DNA of 64,000 nucleotides from Kaistella carnis (GTDB lineage Bacteria > Bacteroidota > Bacteroidia > Flavobacteriales > Weeksellaceae): the NCBI RefSeq assembly GCF_003860585.1, contig NZ_CP034159.1:1364001-1428000 (forward strand), read 5' to 3'. Of the stretch, positions 54,048-62,475 are shown one piece after another (position 1 is the first letter of the stretch; every line of letters starts with the position of its first letter). The notes below the pieces were generated by a model. It was not told the origin of the DNA, did no database searches, and worked only from the letters and a program-made list of their open reading frames with translations. The position numbers and the translations under genes were made by a program.

Positions 54048-54403
54048 AAAAGATAGAAACAATAGTTCTGTACAACCAAAATGTGCCATTGCATATTGGA
54101 GCTTTTATTGAAGCCATAGAACAATTGGAAATGCACTTCAATGCTGCATCCATGGAACAATTTTTCGAATCAGATAAGGAGTTGGGGATGGCTATTAAAC
54201 GGGCAATGGCTATTTGCAGGAATTTAGGGTTTCCGCTTGAGCAGCACTTCCGCAAAAGGTACGTTTCTAACAGCGATTCGCATACCTTAAAGATTGACTG
54301 GCAAATGTCTAAAACGGCGTATTTCCTAACCATGATTAATGGCAACCCAGACAATCCTTTAGTTGGCCGTTTTCAATGGGAGTTGTTAAAAAAAATGGTC
54401 TGA
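54044..54403 (+). CDS. Hypothetical protein coupled to the sigma-like gene
   Basis: A 119-residue soluble protein, MKKIETIVLYNQNVPLHIGA and on. Its ATG overlaps the stop of the sigma-like gene by four bases, so the two are translationally coupled and may interact. It has no signal peptide or membrane segment. The C-terminal half (HTLKIDWQMSKTAYFLTMIN) is strand-like. I do not recognise a family; a partner or anti-sigma-like role is only suggested by the coupling. The following 217 bases hold no gene I can support. Confidence 0.6.
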   Translation: MKKIETIVLYNQNVPLHIGAFIEAIEQLEMHFNAASMEQFFESDKELGMAIKRAMAICRNLGFPLEQHFRKRYVSNSDSHTLKIDWQMSKTAYFLTMINGNPDNPLVGRFQWELLKKMV

Positions 54404-54620
54404 TTTATTTCTTAATGAAACCCTTATGCACTGCCGTCCACAACAAGGACATGAACCGAGCTTGCGAGCTCGCCAAAGGCAATAAACAAGAGGGTTCCAC
54501 GGAAATAGAAGTGTTAAAGTCAATTTTGACGATTATTAGTGTTTAAAAAGCAGATGTCTAATTAAAAATATATTCGAGGGAATAAATAGTTTCAAACTTT
54601 TAAACTAAAAAACAATAAAA

Positions 54621-55244
54621 ATGACAACAATTAGTAATGAATTTCAAGACGAACAAAAGGTAATAAAAAGTATTTCCTCAAACTGGTGGGCTTTCATCAT
54701 TAAAGGCTTCCTTGCGCTAATATTCTCTGTGTTGGCTTTTATTATGCCCGCTACAGCCATACTTGCCCTGGCAATTGTTTTTGGTGCATTTGCCTTAGCT
54801 GATGGTATTTTTGGCATTATTGCATCGGTTCGGAAAATCAGGAAGGGAAAGCGGTGGGGATGGCTTATTTTTAGCGCTATTATAAGTATACTGGCAGGTA
54901 TTGCTGTTATTGTTTCTCCACTTATTGCCACTGTTGCAATTGCCAGCTTTTTATGGGCCAGCATTAGTTTTTGGTCAATATTCGTTGGCATATCAGAAAT
55001 AATAACAGCCCTTCGGCTTCGCAAAGAAATCAAAGGAGAATTGTGGATGATATTTAGCGGATTATTCTCAGTTATATTGGGAGCTATCATCCTCTGGATG
55101 TTTATAACCCAACCTGAAAATGTATTGTTGGCTTCGGGTTGGTTGCTTGGAATTAATGCGTTTCTATCGGCAATGACTTATTTCTTTTTGGGTTTTAAAT
55201 TAAAAAAAACATCAGAAAATGGTGCAAAAACAAAACTTTGGTAA
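54621..55244 (+). CDS. hdeD: HdeD/DUF308-family membrane protein
   Basis: A 207-residue inner-membrane protein with six hydrophobic segments in three pairs, the HdeD pattern. Seen: WWAFIIKGFLALIFSVLAFI near residue 23, FGAFALADGIFGIIASVRKI near 58, and GLFSVILGAIILWMFITQPE near 147. HdeD proteins support survival at low pH and high cell density in enterobacteria. An HdeD gene is a fixed part of proteobacterial tLST islands, beside yfdX and kefB as here. Only 18 bases separate it from the antiporter gene. Confidence 0.9.
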   Translation: MTTISNEFQDEQKVIKSISSNWWAFIIKGFLALIFSVLAFIMPATAILALAIVFGAFALADGIFGIIASVRKIRKGKRWGWLIFSAIISILAGIAVIVSPLIATVAIASFLWASISFWSIFVGISEIITALRLRKEIKGELWMIFSGLFSVILGAIILWMFITQPENVLLASGWLLGINAFLSAMTYFFLGFKLKKTSENGAKTKLW

Positions 55245-55262
55245 CTTTAACTTTTATTTGAG

Positions 55263-56432
55263 ATGAATCATGGATTGTTAAACGGACTGTTTATAGTATC
55301 GCTTACGATATTATTTTTAGCACTTTTATTAAAAAGAGCGAAACAACCTTATTTTATTGCCTATATCATAGCGGGAATCATTCTGGGGCCTGAGGTGTTC
55401 GGGGTTATTTCGAATTCATCAACGATTAACGAAATTGGAGAACTTGGTGTAATATTGCTCATGTTTTTTATCGGAGCAGAAATTAACCTGCCCGACTTTT
55501 CTAAAAGTTTTAAAAAACCATTACTGGGTACATTATCGCAATTGCTACTCAGTTTTGCTTTCATGGTTATAACAGGTCAAATTTTAAATTGGTCCTGGCA
55601 GGTAATTATACTTTTGAGTTTTGTCATCAGTTTAAGTAGTTCTGCCATTATTTTTCAATATTTATCAAACACTGGGCAAATTAAAAGTAAAATAGGGCTG
55701 TTAACATCCGGAGTATTAATCATGCAAGATATACTCATCGTACCAATGATGCTTACCTTAAACTTTATGGCCAAAGGTAAATTGGAGACCATTGAGTTAG
55801 CAAGAACAGTATTTGGCGGTCTGGCCATATTGATTTTTATGCATGTCGCCATTCGCAAAAAACTAATAAAAATTCCATTCAGGCATGATTTGATACGAGA
55901 CCACGACTTGCAAGTGTTTTTGGGTTTTGTTTTGTGTTTTGGAATGGCACAGTTAAGTCATTGGTTTGGGTTATCGGCTGCTTTGGGGGCGCTTTTGGCA
56001 GGTATATTGGTCGGACAGGATAAGTCCACCCAATGGTTAGACCATGCCCTGGTCCCTTTTCGTGTTTTCTTTTTAGCCTTTTTCTTTTTAGCAGTTGGTT
56101 TGCAACTTAACCTACACTTCGCATACCAAAACATTGGTGTTATATCGTTAATCACCCTTGCAGTTATGGTTATTAATAGTTTAATAAATGCCCTGATATT
56201 TAAAGGCATGGGCAGTACATGGCATGATAGTATATATGCCGGAGCTTTGTTATCTCAGATTGGCGAATTTAGTTTTGTTCTTGTTAGTGCGGCTGCTTCC
56301 CTGGGGGTAATAGGCGATTATAGTTATCAAATGACCTTAGCTGTAATAACTGCTACCATGATGATAACTTCTGTTTGGATAGGGATAATACAAAATTTCA
56401 TTTATAAGCTCCCTAAATTACCTCAGAACTAA
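55263..56432 (+). CDS. KefB-like monovalent cation:proton antiporter (CPA2)
   Basis: A 389-residue membrane antiporter of the CPA2 family with about 12 membrane segments. Seen: YFIAYIIAGIILGPEVFGVI near residue 29, LGVILLMFFIGAEINLPDFS near 60, and SLSSSAIIFQYLSNTGQIKS near 122. The C-terminal NAD-binding (TrkA-N/RCK) domain of E. coli KefB is absent, which gives the short length. It probably exchanges K+ or Na+ for protons under stress. A KefB gene is another constant of tLST islands. Confidence 0.9.
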   Translation: MNHGLLNGLFIVSLTILFLALLLKRAKQPYFIAYIIAGIILGPEVFGVISNSSTINEIGELGVILLMFFIGAEINLPDFSKSFKKPLLGTLSQLLLSFAFMVITGQILNWSWQVIILLSFVISLSSSAIIFQYLSNTGQIKSKIGLLTSGVLIMQDILIVPMMLTLNFMAKGKLETIELARTVFGGLAILIFMHVAIRKKLIKIPFRHDLIRDHDLQVFLGFVLCFGMAQLSHWFGLSAALGALLAGILVGQDKSTQWLDHALVPFRVFFLAFFFLAVGLQLNLHFAYQNIGVISLITLAVMVINSLINALIFKGMGSTWHDSIYAGALLSQIGEFSFVLVSAAASLGVIGDYSYQMTLAVITATMMITSVWIGIIQNFIYKLPKLPQN

Positions 56433-56440
56433 ATTATCTT

Positions 56441-56980
56441 ATGAAATGGATTCCATTTAAACCCAGACTTATTCAATTCAATGAACTCAAATTTCATAAA
56501 GATGGGATTAACCATTATTTTGGTGATAGTTGTATTCCTTCTGAAAGCGTTAAAAACGACTTATTAAGCTTTCTGCACTTTATTCATATGAACCACATCG
56601 TCCTATTTCTGGTAAGAAAAACGATTGCTATAGCTTTTTGGATTGCTTTGATTTTTTTAACGCTTATAATTTCGGGGGTAAACCTAAATAATATTTGGGT
56701 ATATCTTGGTGGTTTTCTCTCTGTTGCAGCAATTGAGTTGTTTGCTGTATGGAGTATTTTAAGCAATATTATTTCAGGAATATTTATTTTTATAATGAAC
56801 CCTTTCAAAATAGGTTCGAAAATAAAGCTGTATGACCCTGAAGTACAAGCGACAGTAGTAAATATAAATCTGTTGTTTACTGAATTAGAAGATGATGATA
56901 GAATCTTTAACGTACCAAATAATACTTTCTTTCAAAAAACCGTCAAGGGTATTAATGCGGAAAAAACACAACCAAATTAA
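56441..56980 (+). CDS. Short MscS-like mechanosensitive channel protein
   Basis: A 179-residue membrane protein. Two hydrophobic segments (FLVRKTIAIAFWIALIFLTL, VYLGGFLSVAAIELFAVWSI) are followed by the MscS pore-helix and beta domain: SNIISGIFIFIMNPFKIGSK and DDRIFNVPNNTFFQKTVKG. The C-terminal alpha/beta vestibule of full MscS is lacking, so this is a minimal or truncated channel. It sits nine bases after the antiporter gene and directly before the next gene, which fits an osmotic or ionic stress module. Confidence 0.82.
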   Translation: MKWIPFKPRLIQFNELKFHKDGINHYFGDSCIPSESVKNDLLSFLHFIHMNHIVLFLVRKTIAIAFWIALIFLTLIISGVNLNNIWVYLGGFLSVAAIELFAVWSILSNIISGIFIFIMNPFKIGSKIKLYDPEVQATVVNINLLFTELEDDDRIFNVPNNTFFQKTVKGINAEKTQPN

Positions 56981-57556
56981 ATGAACACATTTAAAAAACT
57001 GATAATAATAGCTCTTATACTCTTTTTTGGGTATTTGATTTTGCGTATGGTTTTAAATAGTGAAAAGACAGAACCTTTTACATACGAGATATTTGCAGCC
57101 ATTATAGGTTTCGCAATAACTGCCCTAACAACCTGGTCGTTGCTGGGGAAACAAACCGAAAATGAGCTTAACAAAGAGGTACGTATTCGTTTTTTAACTT
57201 TAAAAACCACCATTTACCAGGAACTTATAAGGCAATTGGAAGATATTGTGCGTAAAGAAAAGATTACCCACGAGGATATAATAGAATTAAGGCTTTTAAG
57301 CCAACGAATGATTTTTATTGCTGGTGAAAATGTTTTGGTTGCGTTCAATAAGTTTGTTATCCGGTTTGTTAGGCTGGCGAAAAATGAAAAGATTTCTGAA
57401 AAAGACCTGGATGATTTGTTAGATGAAATGTCACTGGTTTCGGTTGAAATAAGAAACGATATTTTAGATAATAAGGCAAAGCAAGATATGGATGTTCAAT
57501 CCTTTGAAAAACTTATTCTTAAAACAAATGAACTTATGGATTTTTCGGACAATTGA
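56981..57556 (+). CDS. Membrane-anchored coiled-coil hypothetical protein
   Basis: A 191-residue protein starting immediately after the MscS-like stop codon. Two N-terminal membrane segments (LIIIALILFFGYLILRMVL, YEIFAAIIGFAITALTTWSL) are followed by a charged, helical cytoplasmic region of about 130 residues with heptad character (RLLSQRMIFIAGENVLVAFN, LDDLLDEMSLVSVEIRNDIL). No catalytic motif is seen and I do not recognise the family. The tight linkage suggests a partner of the MscS-like protein. It is the last gene of the stress block. Confidence 0.7.
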   Translation: MNTFKKLIIIALILFFGYLILRMVLNSEKTEPFTYEIFAAIIGFAITALTTWSLLGKQTENELNKEVRIRFLTLKTTIYQELIRQLEDIVRKEKITHEDIIELRLLSQRMIFIAGENVLVAFNKFVIRFVRLAKNEKISEKDLDDLLDEMSLVSVEIRNDILDNKAKQDMDVQSFEKLILKTNELMDFSDN

Positions 57557-57666
57557 TATTGTCAGCCCCTAAACCGGCAATATGGCATTTTTCTACCAAA
57601 TAAAAATGTCATAATGACATCATTGTTGCTGTAGCACTTAAGTTGATTATAAATTCAGTGATAAAA

Positions 57667-57811
57667 TAGCTAAGTTTTCGTTGCGTGCGAAGCACGAACA
57701 ATGAAACTCGTGTTGAACGGAAGCTTCGGGAGCTTTTTTCAGCATTCTAGATTCATCGCAAAAATTTTTTAAAGATATTAAAGAGACTTTCAAAAAGGTC
57801 TCTTTTTTTGT
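57667..57811 (+). mobile_element. Solitary left-type IS91-unit end E
   Basis: A diverged copy of the left end of units B-D: TAGCTAAGTTTTCG, a hairpin with loop region GCGTGCGAAGCACG, then TGTTGAACGGAAGCTTCGGG and a terminator (AGAGAC...GTCTCTTTTTTT, 57782-57810). Nothing of the recombinase follows. It marks the right edge of the stress island. The rest of 57557-58024 holds only the promoter region of the next gene, with TATTTTTG at 57970-57977. Confidence 0.78.
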
Positions 57812-58024
57812 GCGTGTTTTTTAGCAATTATGTAATTTTCATTAATGTGAATCACTTTATCATAAACAAATTCTAATGCAAGAGAACATAAAAAAAGATT
57901 GCTGATTTGCGATGATCAACATTAACGTTATTTAACATCTTTTGTATTTTTAGTTTGATTAGGAAAACCTATTTTTGTTATAAAGAGTTGAAGAATACTC
58001 TTAATAACATTAAATTTTTAAATT

Positions 58025-58318
58025 ATGGAAAAGTTTGCAATATTAGCTAGAGTAGAAGCAAAACCGGGTAAAGAAAATGAAGTATTGGAATTCCTAAAGT
58101 CAGCTTTGCCGCTTGCGGAAGGTGAGCCAGGAACCGTAAGATGGTATGCTTTACAAATTGGCCCTTCTACTTTTGGTATATTCGATACGTTCGAAACTAC
58201 AGATGCAAGAGATGCTCACTTAAATGGTGAGATTGCGAAGGCTTTAATGGCCAATGCTTCTGAATTACTTGCTAAAGAACCTGTACTTGAAATGGTAGAT
58301 CTGCTTGCAGTAAAGTAA
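58025..58318 (+). CDS. Antibiotic-biosynthesis-monooxygenase (ABM) domain protein
   Basis: A 97-residue protein forming a single ABM ferredoxin-like domain, probably a dimer. Seen: EKFAILARVEAKPGKENEVL at the N terminus, LPLAEGEPGTVRWYALQIGP near residue 29, and FGIFDTFETTDARDAHLNGE near 55, including the conserved His. Members include cofactor-free quinol monooxygenases (YgiN) and other small-molecule oxidases; the substrate is unknown. It has its own promoter region and a clear terminator. It is the first ordinary chromosomal gene right of the island. Confidence 0.88.
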   Translation: MEKFAILARVEAKPGKENEVLEFLKSALPLAEGEPGTVRWYALQIGPSTFGIFDTFETTDARDAHLNGEIAKALMANASELLAKEPVLEMVDLLAVK

Positions 58319-58349
58319 GCAATCGAACACAAATTTTTAATACAGTTAA

Positions 58350-58384
58350 ATGGAGCCAGGCATTTCCCCGGCTCCATTTTTTTG
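58350..58384 (+). terminator. Intrinsic terminator of the ABM gene
   Basis: Stem TGGAGCC / GGCTCCA with a loop of about 12 bases, then at least seven T. Confidence 0.88.
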
Positions 58385-58467
58385 TATCATTTTGTGAAAG
58401 GTTGAACCTTTGCTATGTATACAAGATTTATCTTGATTATTCAAAGAAAATTTCAATTTAGACAAAA

Positions 58468-60208
58468 GAAGCCGTCTCAAAATAAAATTTGAGGCGGTTT
58501 TTTTATTTTCTGTTGTAAAGCGTTAAATTTTGATTATTTGTGATTTTTGCACATTAGGATAAAAATGTGCTCTTACTTAAGCACTCTTTTTTCTTAGATT
58601 GTGTGCTAAAGCGTGTAATCCGAACTCTAATTCCACTTTTTCTATTCCTTTGTGTGTAAAACGCTTGAAGTTCCGATTGGATTTGATATGTGCAAAGACG
58701 GGTTCTACATCCGCCGTGCGTTGTTTGCGTTTTATTTCTCCGATTTCACTCAAGATGTTTTCCCGAACTCTCTCCTTATGCCGTTCTAAATTTTGGTTGC
58801 GTTCTATTATTCTGTTTCCCTGGGCTTTATGGCAAGCCCCTCGCAGCGGACAACCGTTGCAGTTTTGAGCCTGGTACAGTGAACTTGTCTGAGCATAACC
58901 GCTTTTGGTTTTTCGATTTCGGTTGGTGATTTTATTCATCGGTTGCCCCATCGGACAGATATACTGATCTTTCTCTTCGTTATAATAAAGTTTATCGCGG
59001 TGAAAGTCTTCGTTGATTTTCTTTCTTTTCGATTTTAAAATACCCTGTTCCTTATCGAAGGTGTTGTATTTTACGAAGGTTTCTATATTTTTCTCTTCCA
59101 GAAAATCATAATTTTCTTCACTGCCGTAACCAGCATCAGCAGTAAGTTCTTCCGGCAAAAACTGATAAAGTTCTTCAAAAGTATTGAGATGTGGTTTAAG
59201 CGTATTTAAATCATTGGTGGTTTGGTGTAAAGTATAATGAATAACAAACTGGGATTCAGAACTTACCTGCACGTTGTAGGCGGGTTTAAGTTGACCATTC
59301 TGCATATGATCATCTTTCATGCGCATAAATGTGGCATCGGGATCGGTCTTACTATAACTGCCACGTCCGTCCAAAACCTTTTCCTGCTCCTGGTACTTAT
59401 CCAGGTTCTGAGAAAAATTCTTTTGAATGTATCTTAATTTTGCCTTTGCTTTGGTGGATGCCTTCGGGTTTTTGCTGATGATCTCTTCTATTTTCTTGGC
59501 GGTCTTCTCTATTTTATCTTTATCGATGGTTTTAAACTCCGGAGGTGTAGGATCGCTGTCTTCTTCCTCAGCAATGCTTTGGGCATAGTTCCACATTTGT
59601 TCAAGTTGTTCTGCCATCTTCTCTTTTCTGGTTTTAATGGCATTGCCCCAAACGAAGGTATATCTCCCGGCAATAGACTCTATCTTAGTTCCATCGGTAA
59701 AAACTTCTTTCAAGCTAACGAGTCCTTCCTCTGCTAATAACAGGACGACCTGTTTGAAAATGTCTTTGAAAATAGTCTTGAGTTTCTTGCTCCGAAAACG
59801 TGCGATGGTGTTATGGTCTGCGACCTGTTGAGCGGACAACCACATAAAATTAATATTCTCACGCATCGCTTTTTCGATCTTCCTGCTGGAATACGTATTA
59901 TCCATATAAGCGTAAACCATCACCTTAAGCATCATCTTGGGATGAAAGCTCGGTTTGCCATCTTTACTATACTCTTCAATGAGCAATCGTAAATCCAGTT
60001 GTTCAATAATTCCATTAACGACCCGAACGGCATGATTTTCTGGAATCAATTCCTCGATTGATGGTGGGAATAACCAATTTTGTTGTTGGTTATAATCTTT
60101 AAATTTAATACTCATATAATTGATTATCAATACTTAAAGATAGTAAAACCCTTTAAAACTGACAAATGTTAAACACAGAAAAAACCGCCTCAGTATTGAG
60201 ACGGCTTC
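58468..60208 (-). mobile_element. IS1182-family insertion sequence (second copy)
   Basis: 1,741 bp with perfect 13-bp inverted ends GAAGCCGTCTCAA (58468-58480) and TTGAGACGGCTTC (60196-60208). Each end continues into a hairpin (for example GCCGTCTCAAA...TTTGAGGCGG then T run) that can stop transcription entering the element. No target duplication is evident. It differs from the IS1182 copy at 42698. Confidence 0.85.
58577..60130 (-). CDS. IS1182-family transposase (second copy)
   Basis: A 517-residue DDE transposase. The N-terminal DUF772 region (WLFPPSIEELIPENHAVRVV, GKPSFHPKMMLKVMVYAYMD) is followed by the first Asp in SLKEVFTDGTKIESIAGRYT near residue 150, the second in EELTADAGYGSEENYDFLEE near 320, a Cys-rich insert (CNGCPLRGACHKAQ) near 430 and the Glu of AHIKSNRNFKRFTHKGIEKV near the C terminus. 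The frame is intact. It shares the family but little sequence with the copy at 42698, so the two arrived separately. Confidence 0.9.
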   Translation of the reverse strand: MIINYMSIKFKDYNQQQNWLFPPSIEELIPENHAVRVVNGIIEQLDLRLLIEEYSKDGKPSFHPKMMLKVMVYAYMDNTYSSRKIEKAMRENINFMWLSAQQVADHNTIARFRSKKLKTIFKDIFKQVVLLLAEEGLVSLKEVFTDGTKIESIAGRYTFVWGNAIKTRKEKMAEQLEQMWNYAQSIAEEEDSDPTPPEFKTIDKDKIEKTAKKIEEIISKNPKASTKAKAKLRYIQKNFSQNLDKYQEQEKVLDGRGSYSKTDPDATFMRMKDDHMQNGQLKPAYNVQVSSESQFVIHYTLHQTTNDLNTLKPHLNTFEELYQFLPEELTADAGYGSEENYDFLEEKNIETFVKYNTFDKEQGILKSKRKKINEDFHRDKLYYNEEKDQYICPMGQPMNKITNRNRKTKSGYAQTSSLYQAQNCNGCPLRGACHKAQGNRIIERNQNLERHKERVRENILSEIGEIKRKQRTADVEPVFAHIKSNRNFKRFTHKGIEKVELEFGLHALAHNLRKKSA

Positions 60209-60220
60209 CTATTCTTAATT

Positions 60221-61588
60221 GACACTGTCCCGCAAAGTGTGTAAGTTGAAAAGTTTAAGACTTGAGTTTTTTATAACTTGAGCCTTTCTTCAAATATAAG
60301 CATAAATTGATTTAATACGATTCCCCAATCTCGAATCGGCATTGTCCATTTTTTTGTTGCTTCTCTTAAGGCAAGGAAAACTGACTTTAAAACCGCATCA
60401 TCAGTAGGAAAAGACATTTTATTTTTAGTATATTTTCTTATTTTTCCGTTGAGATTTTCTATTAAATTGGTGGTGTAAATGATTTTACGGATTTCCACCG
60501 GAAATTCGAAAAATACCGTTAATTCATCCCAATTATCTCTCCAGGATTTGATGGCATACGAATATTTAGATTCCCATTTTTCTGCAAAATCATTTAAGGC
60601 GGCTTCTGCGGCTTGCTTGGTGGGAGCGTTGTAAATCTGTTTCATGTCGGAAGTAAAGGCTTTTCTGTCCTTCCAAACTACGTATTTACAAGCATTTCTA
60701 ATCTGATGCACCACGCAGATCTGAGTTTGAGATTGTGGGAAAACACTGCGAATAGTTTGGGTAAATCCATTGAGATTATCCGTTGCAGTGATTAGTATAT
60801 CTTCTACGCCACGTGCTTTTATGTCAGTTAAAACGCTCATCCAAAAACTGGAACTTTCGTTTTTCCAAGCCACATTCCCAGAACTTCTTTTCTTCCATCC
60901 CGTCTTAAACCAACGGCAAGATAAATGGTTTTGTTGATAACTTTTGAGTTCTCACGGACTTTAAAAACAATTCCATCCATCCAAACAATGAGGTATAAAT
61001 CCTCTAGTGGCCGATTTTGCCAAGCGACAATCTCACTGGAAACCGCATTGGTAATCCTGGATATTGTGGATGTTGAAACATCAAAATCATACATTTCCTT
61101 GATCTGATCTTCAATATCACTTACACTCATTCCTTTGGCATAAAATGAGATGATAACATTTTCCAAACCTTCAATAATATTATGCCTTTTGGGAACTAAG
61201 GCTGGCTCAAAAGTACTTTCCCTATCCCGCGGAACTTTAATTTCATCTTCGCCAAAAGAGGTTTTTATCTTCTTGGTTTGATGGCCATTGCGATAATTTC
61301 CGTCTTTTGTTTTTTGATGTTTCTCGGTATCCAGATGGTCATCTAATTCGGCTTCGAGCATATGTTCTACGGCTCGTTTGTGCATTGTTTTGAAGAAAGA
61401 GGTTAAATCTTCTCCACTCTTGAAGGATTTGTAGAAATCCTTGTTGTTTAATAATTCTTCTTTGTCGATCATAACTGTATAAAGTTTAAAAATAGTAAAA
61501 AGTTATTTCCGAAAAAGTTTTGAGCTTTTGAAGGCTCAAAATTTTTCAGAATAACTTTTCAACTTACACAGTTAGTGAAACACTACCT
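60221..61588 (-). mobile_element. IS256-family insertion sequence with frameshifted transposase
   Basis: Ends are imperfect inverted repeats: GTGTAAGTTGAAAAG at the left (to about 60254) matches CTTTTCAACTTACAC at the right (from about 61556), and the match continues weakly outward. About 1.37 kb. It lies only 12 bases from the IS1182 copy and directly before the stop codon end of the DJ-1-family gene. Confidence 0.78.
60271..61472 (-). pseudogene. IS256-family (mutator-type) transposase, broken by one-base frameshift
   Basis: Two frames form one transposase of about 400 residues. The first (60837-61472) has the N-terminal domain and the first catalytic Asp in [16 protein letters not shown]; the second (60271-60873) has the second Asp in [17 protein letters not shown], the [19 protein letters not shown] signature and the Glu in [18 protein letters not shown]. 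They meet near 60865: one more A in the run GGAAAAACG would read [15 protein letters not shown] without break. Either a real inactivation or a homopolymer error explains this. Confidence 0.87.
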
Positions 61589-61593
61589 CTTAA

Positions 61594-62376
61594 TTATTGA
61601 AGTTTTTTAAGTTCTTCTAAAACCGCTTCGCCAACTGCATGAGCAGATTGAGGATTTTGTCCTGTTACCACTCTTTCGTCTACGGTAACGTGTGTTTGCC
61701 ATAAACCAGATTTTTCAAACTTGGCTCCACGTTCTATTAATTTAGATTCTAATCTAAATGGAACCACTTCATCTAATTTAACCGCAGCTTCTTCTTCGTT
61801 GGTGAAAGCATTGATTTTTTTGCCATCTACCAAGTATTTTCCATTGCTGAGTTTAATATTCACCAATCCAGCAGGACCGTGACAAACCGCACTTACGATT
61901 CCATTTTTTTCGTAGATTTTTTGTGCGATTACTGCCAATTCTTCATTATCTGCAAAATCCCACATCGTACCGTGACCTCCAGCATAAAGAATCCCCACAT
62001 ATTCATCAGGATTTACTTCTGAAGGCGTCATGGTGTTCTGAATTTTATTTTGATAATATTCATCTGCCAAAAATCTTTCATTAACCTTATCATCTGGAGT
62101 ATTTCCATAATACGGCGGATTTCCACCTTTTGGACTCACGAAATCTATTTCGTAACCAGCATCTACTAATACCGCCCAAGGATGCGTAACTTCACCTAAA
62201 TAATAACCGGTAGATTCACCAGTGTTTCCTAATTCGCCGTGGCTCGTAACCACGAATAATACTTTTTTGCTCATTCTGTTAGATTTTATTGTTTGTGCAT
62301 TTATCATATTAATCCCTAAAAAAAGAATACAACCCGTTAAGAAAATAATCTTGGATAAAAACTTGTTGTGATTCAT
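61594..62376 (-). CDS. DJ-1/PfpI-family (Hsp31-like) protein, exported form
   Basis: From ATG 62376 a protein of 260 residues with an N-terminal hydrophobic signal (ending MINAQ), so probably periplasmic. The DJ-1/PfpI fold shows the elbow Cys in IVSAVCHGPAGLVN with the adjacent His, and the conserved Glu region in HGELGNTGESTGYYLGEVTH. Relatives are glyoxalase III/Hsp31-type chaperones or amidases. The earlier frame start at 62436 is excluded because a -7 element (TACCTTTG on this strand, 62408-62415) lies between. A Crp/Fnr gene lies upstream. Confidence 0.85.
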   Translation of the reverse strand: MNHNKFLSKIIFLTGCILFLGINMINAQTIKSNRMSKKVLFVVTSHGELGNTGESTGYYLGEVTHPWAVLVDAGYEIDFVSPKGGNPPYYGNTPDDKVNERFLADEYYQNKIQNTMTPSEVNPDEYVGILYAGGHGTMWDFADNEELAVIAQKIYEKNGIVSAVCHGPAGLVNIKLSNGKYLVDGKKINAFTNEEEAAVKLDEVVPFRLESKLIERGAKFEKSGLWQTHVTVDERVVTGQNPQSAHAVGEAVLEELKKLQ

Positions 62377-62407
62377 TTTACTATTGATTTTTAATGATTT
62401 GATAGTG

Positions 62408-62415
62408 CAAAGGTA
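62408..62415 (-). promoter_or_regulatory. -7 promoter element of the DJ-1-family gene
   Basis: TACCTTTG on the minus strand, 31 bases before ATG 62376, with a TTG 18 bases upstream as a possible -33 element. Confidence 0.6.
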
Positions 62416-62459
62416 AATGCACCTCTCCACAAACAACAGGACCTACCTCACAACTTTTT

Positions 62460-62475
62460 TGTGACCTACATCACA
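62460..62475 (-). promoter_or_regulatory. Crp-type palindrome TGTGA-N6-TCACA
   Basis: TGTGACCTACATCACA on the plus strand, also a palindrome on the minus strand. It lies directly after the stop codon of the Crp/Fnr gene and about 50 bases upstream of the DJ-1 promoter's -7 element. It is a likely binding site of the adjacent regulator. Confidence 0.6.

Noticed and set aside
54404..54620. Short open frame of about 31 codons beginning at ATG 54453 in the gap before hdeD
   Set aside because: Too short, no recognisable motif and no clear ribosome site; I cannot support it as a gene.
58468..61588. IS1182 plus IS256 read as a composite transposon
   Set aside because: The two are from different families, adjoin rather than flank a gene, and have unrelated ends.
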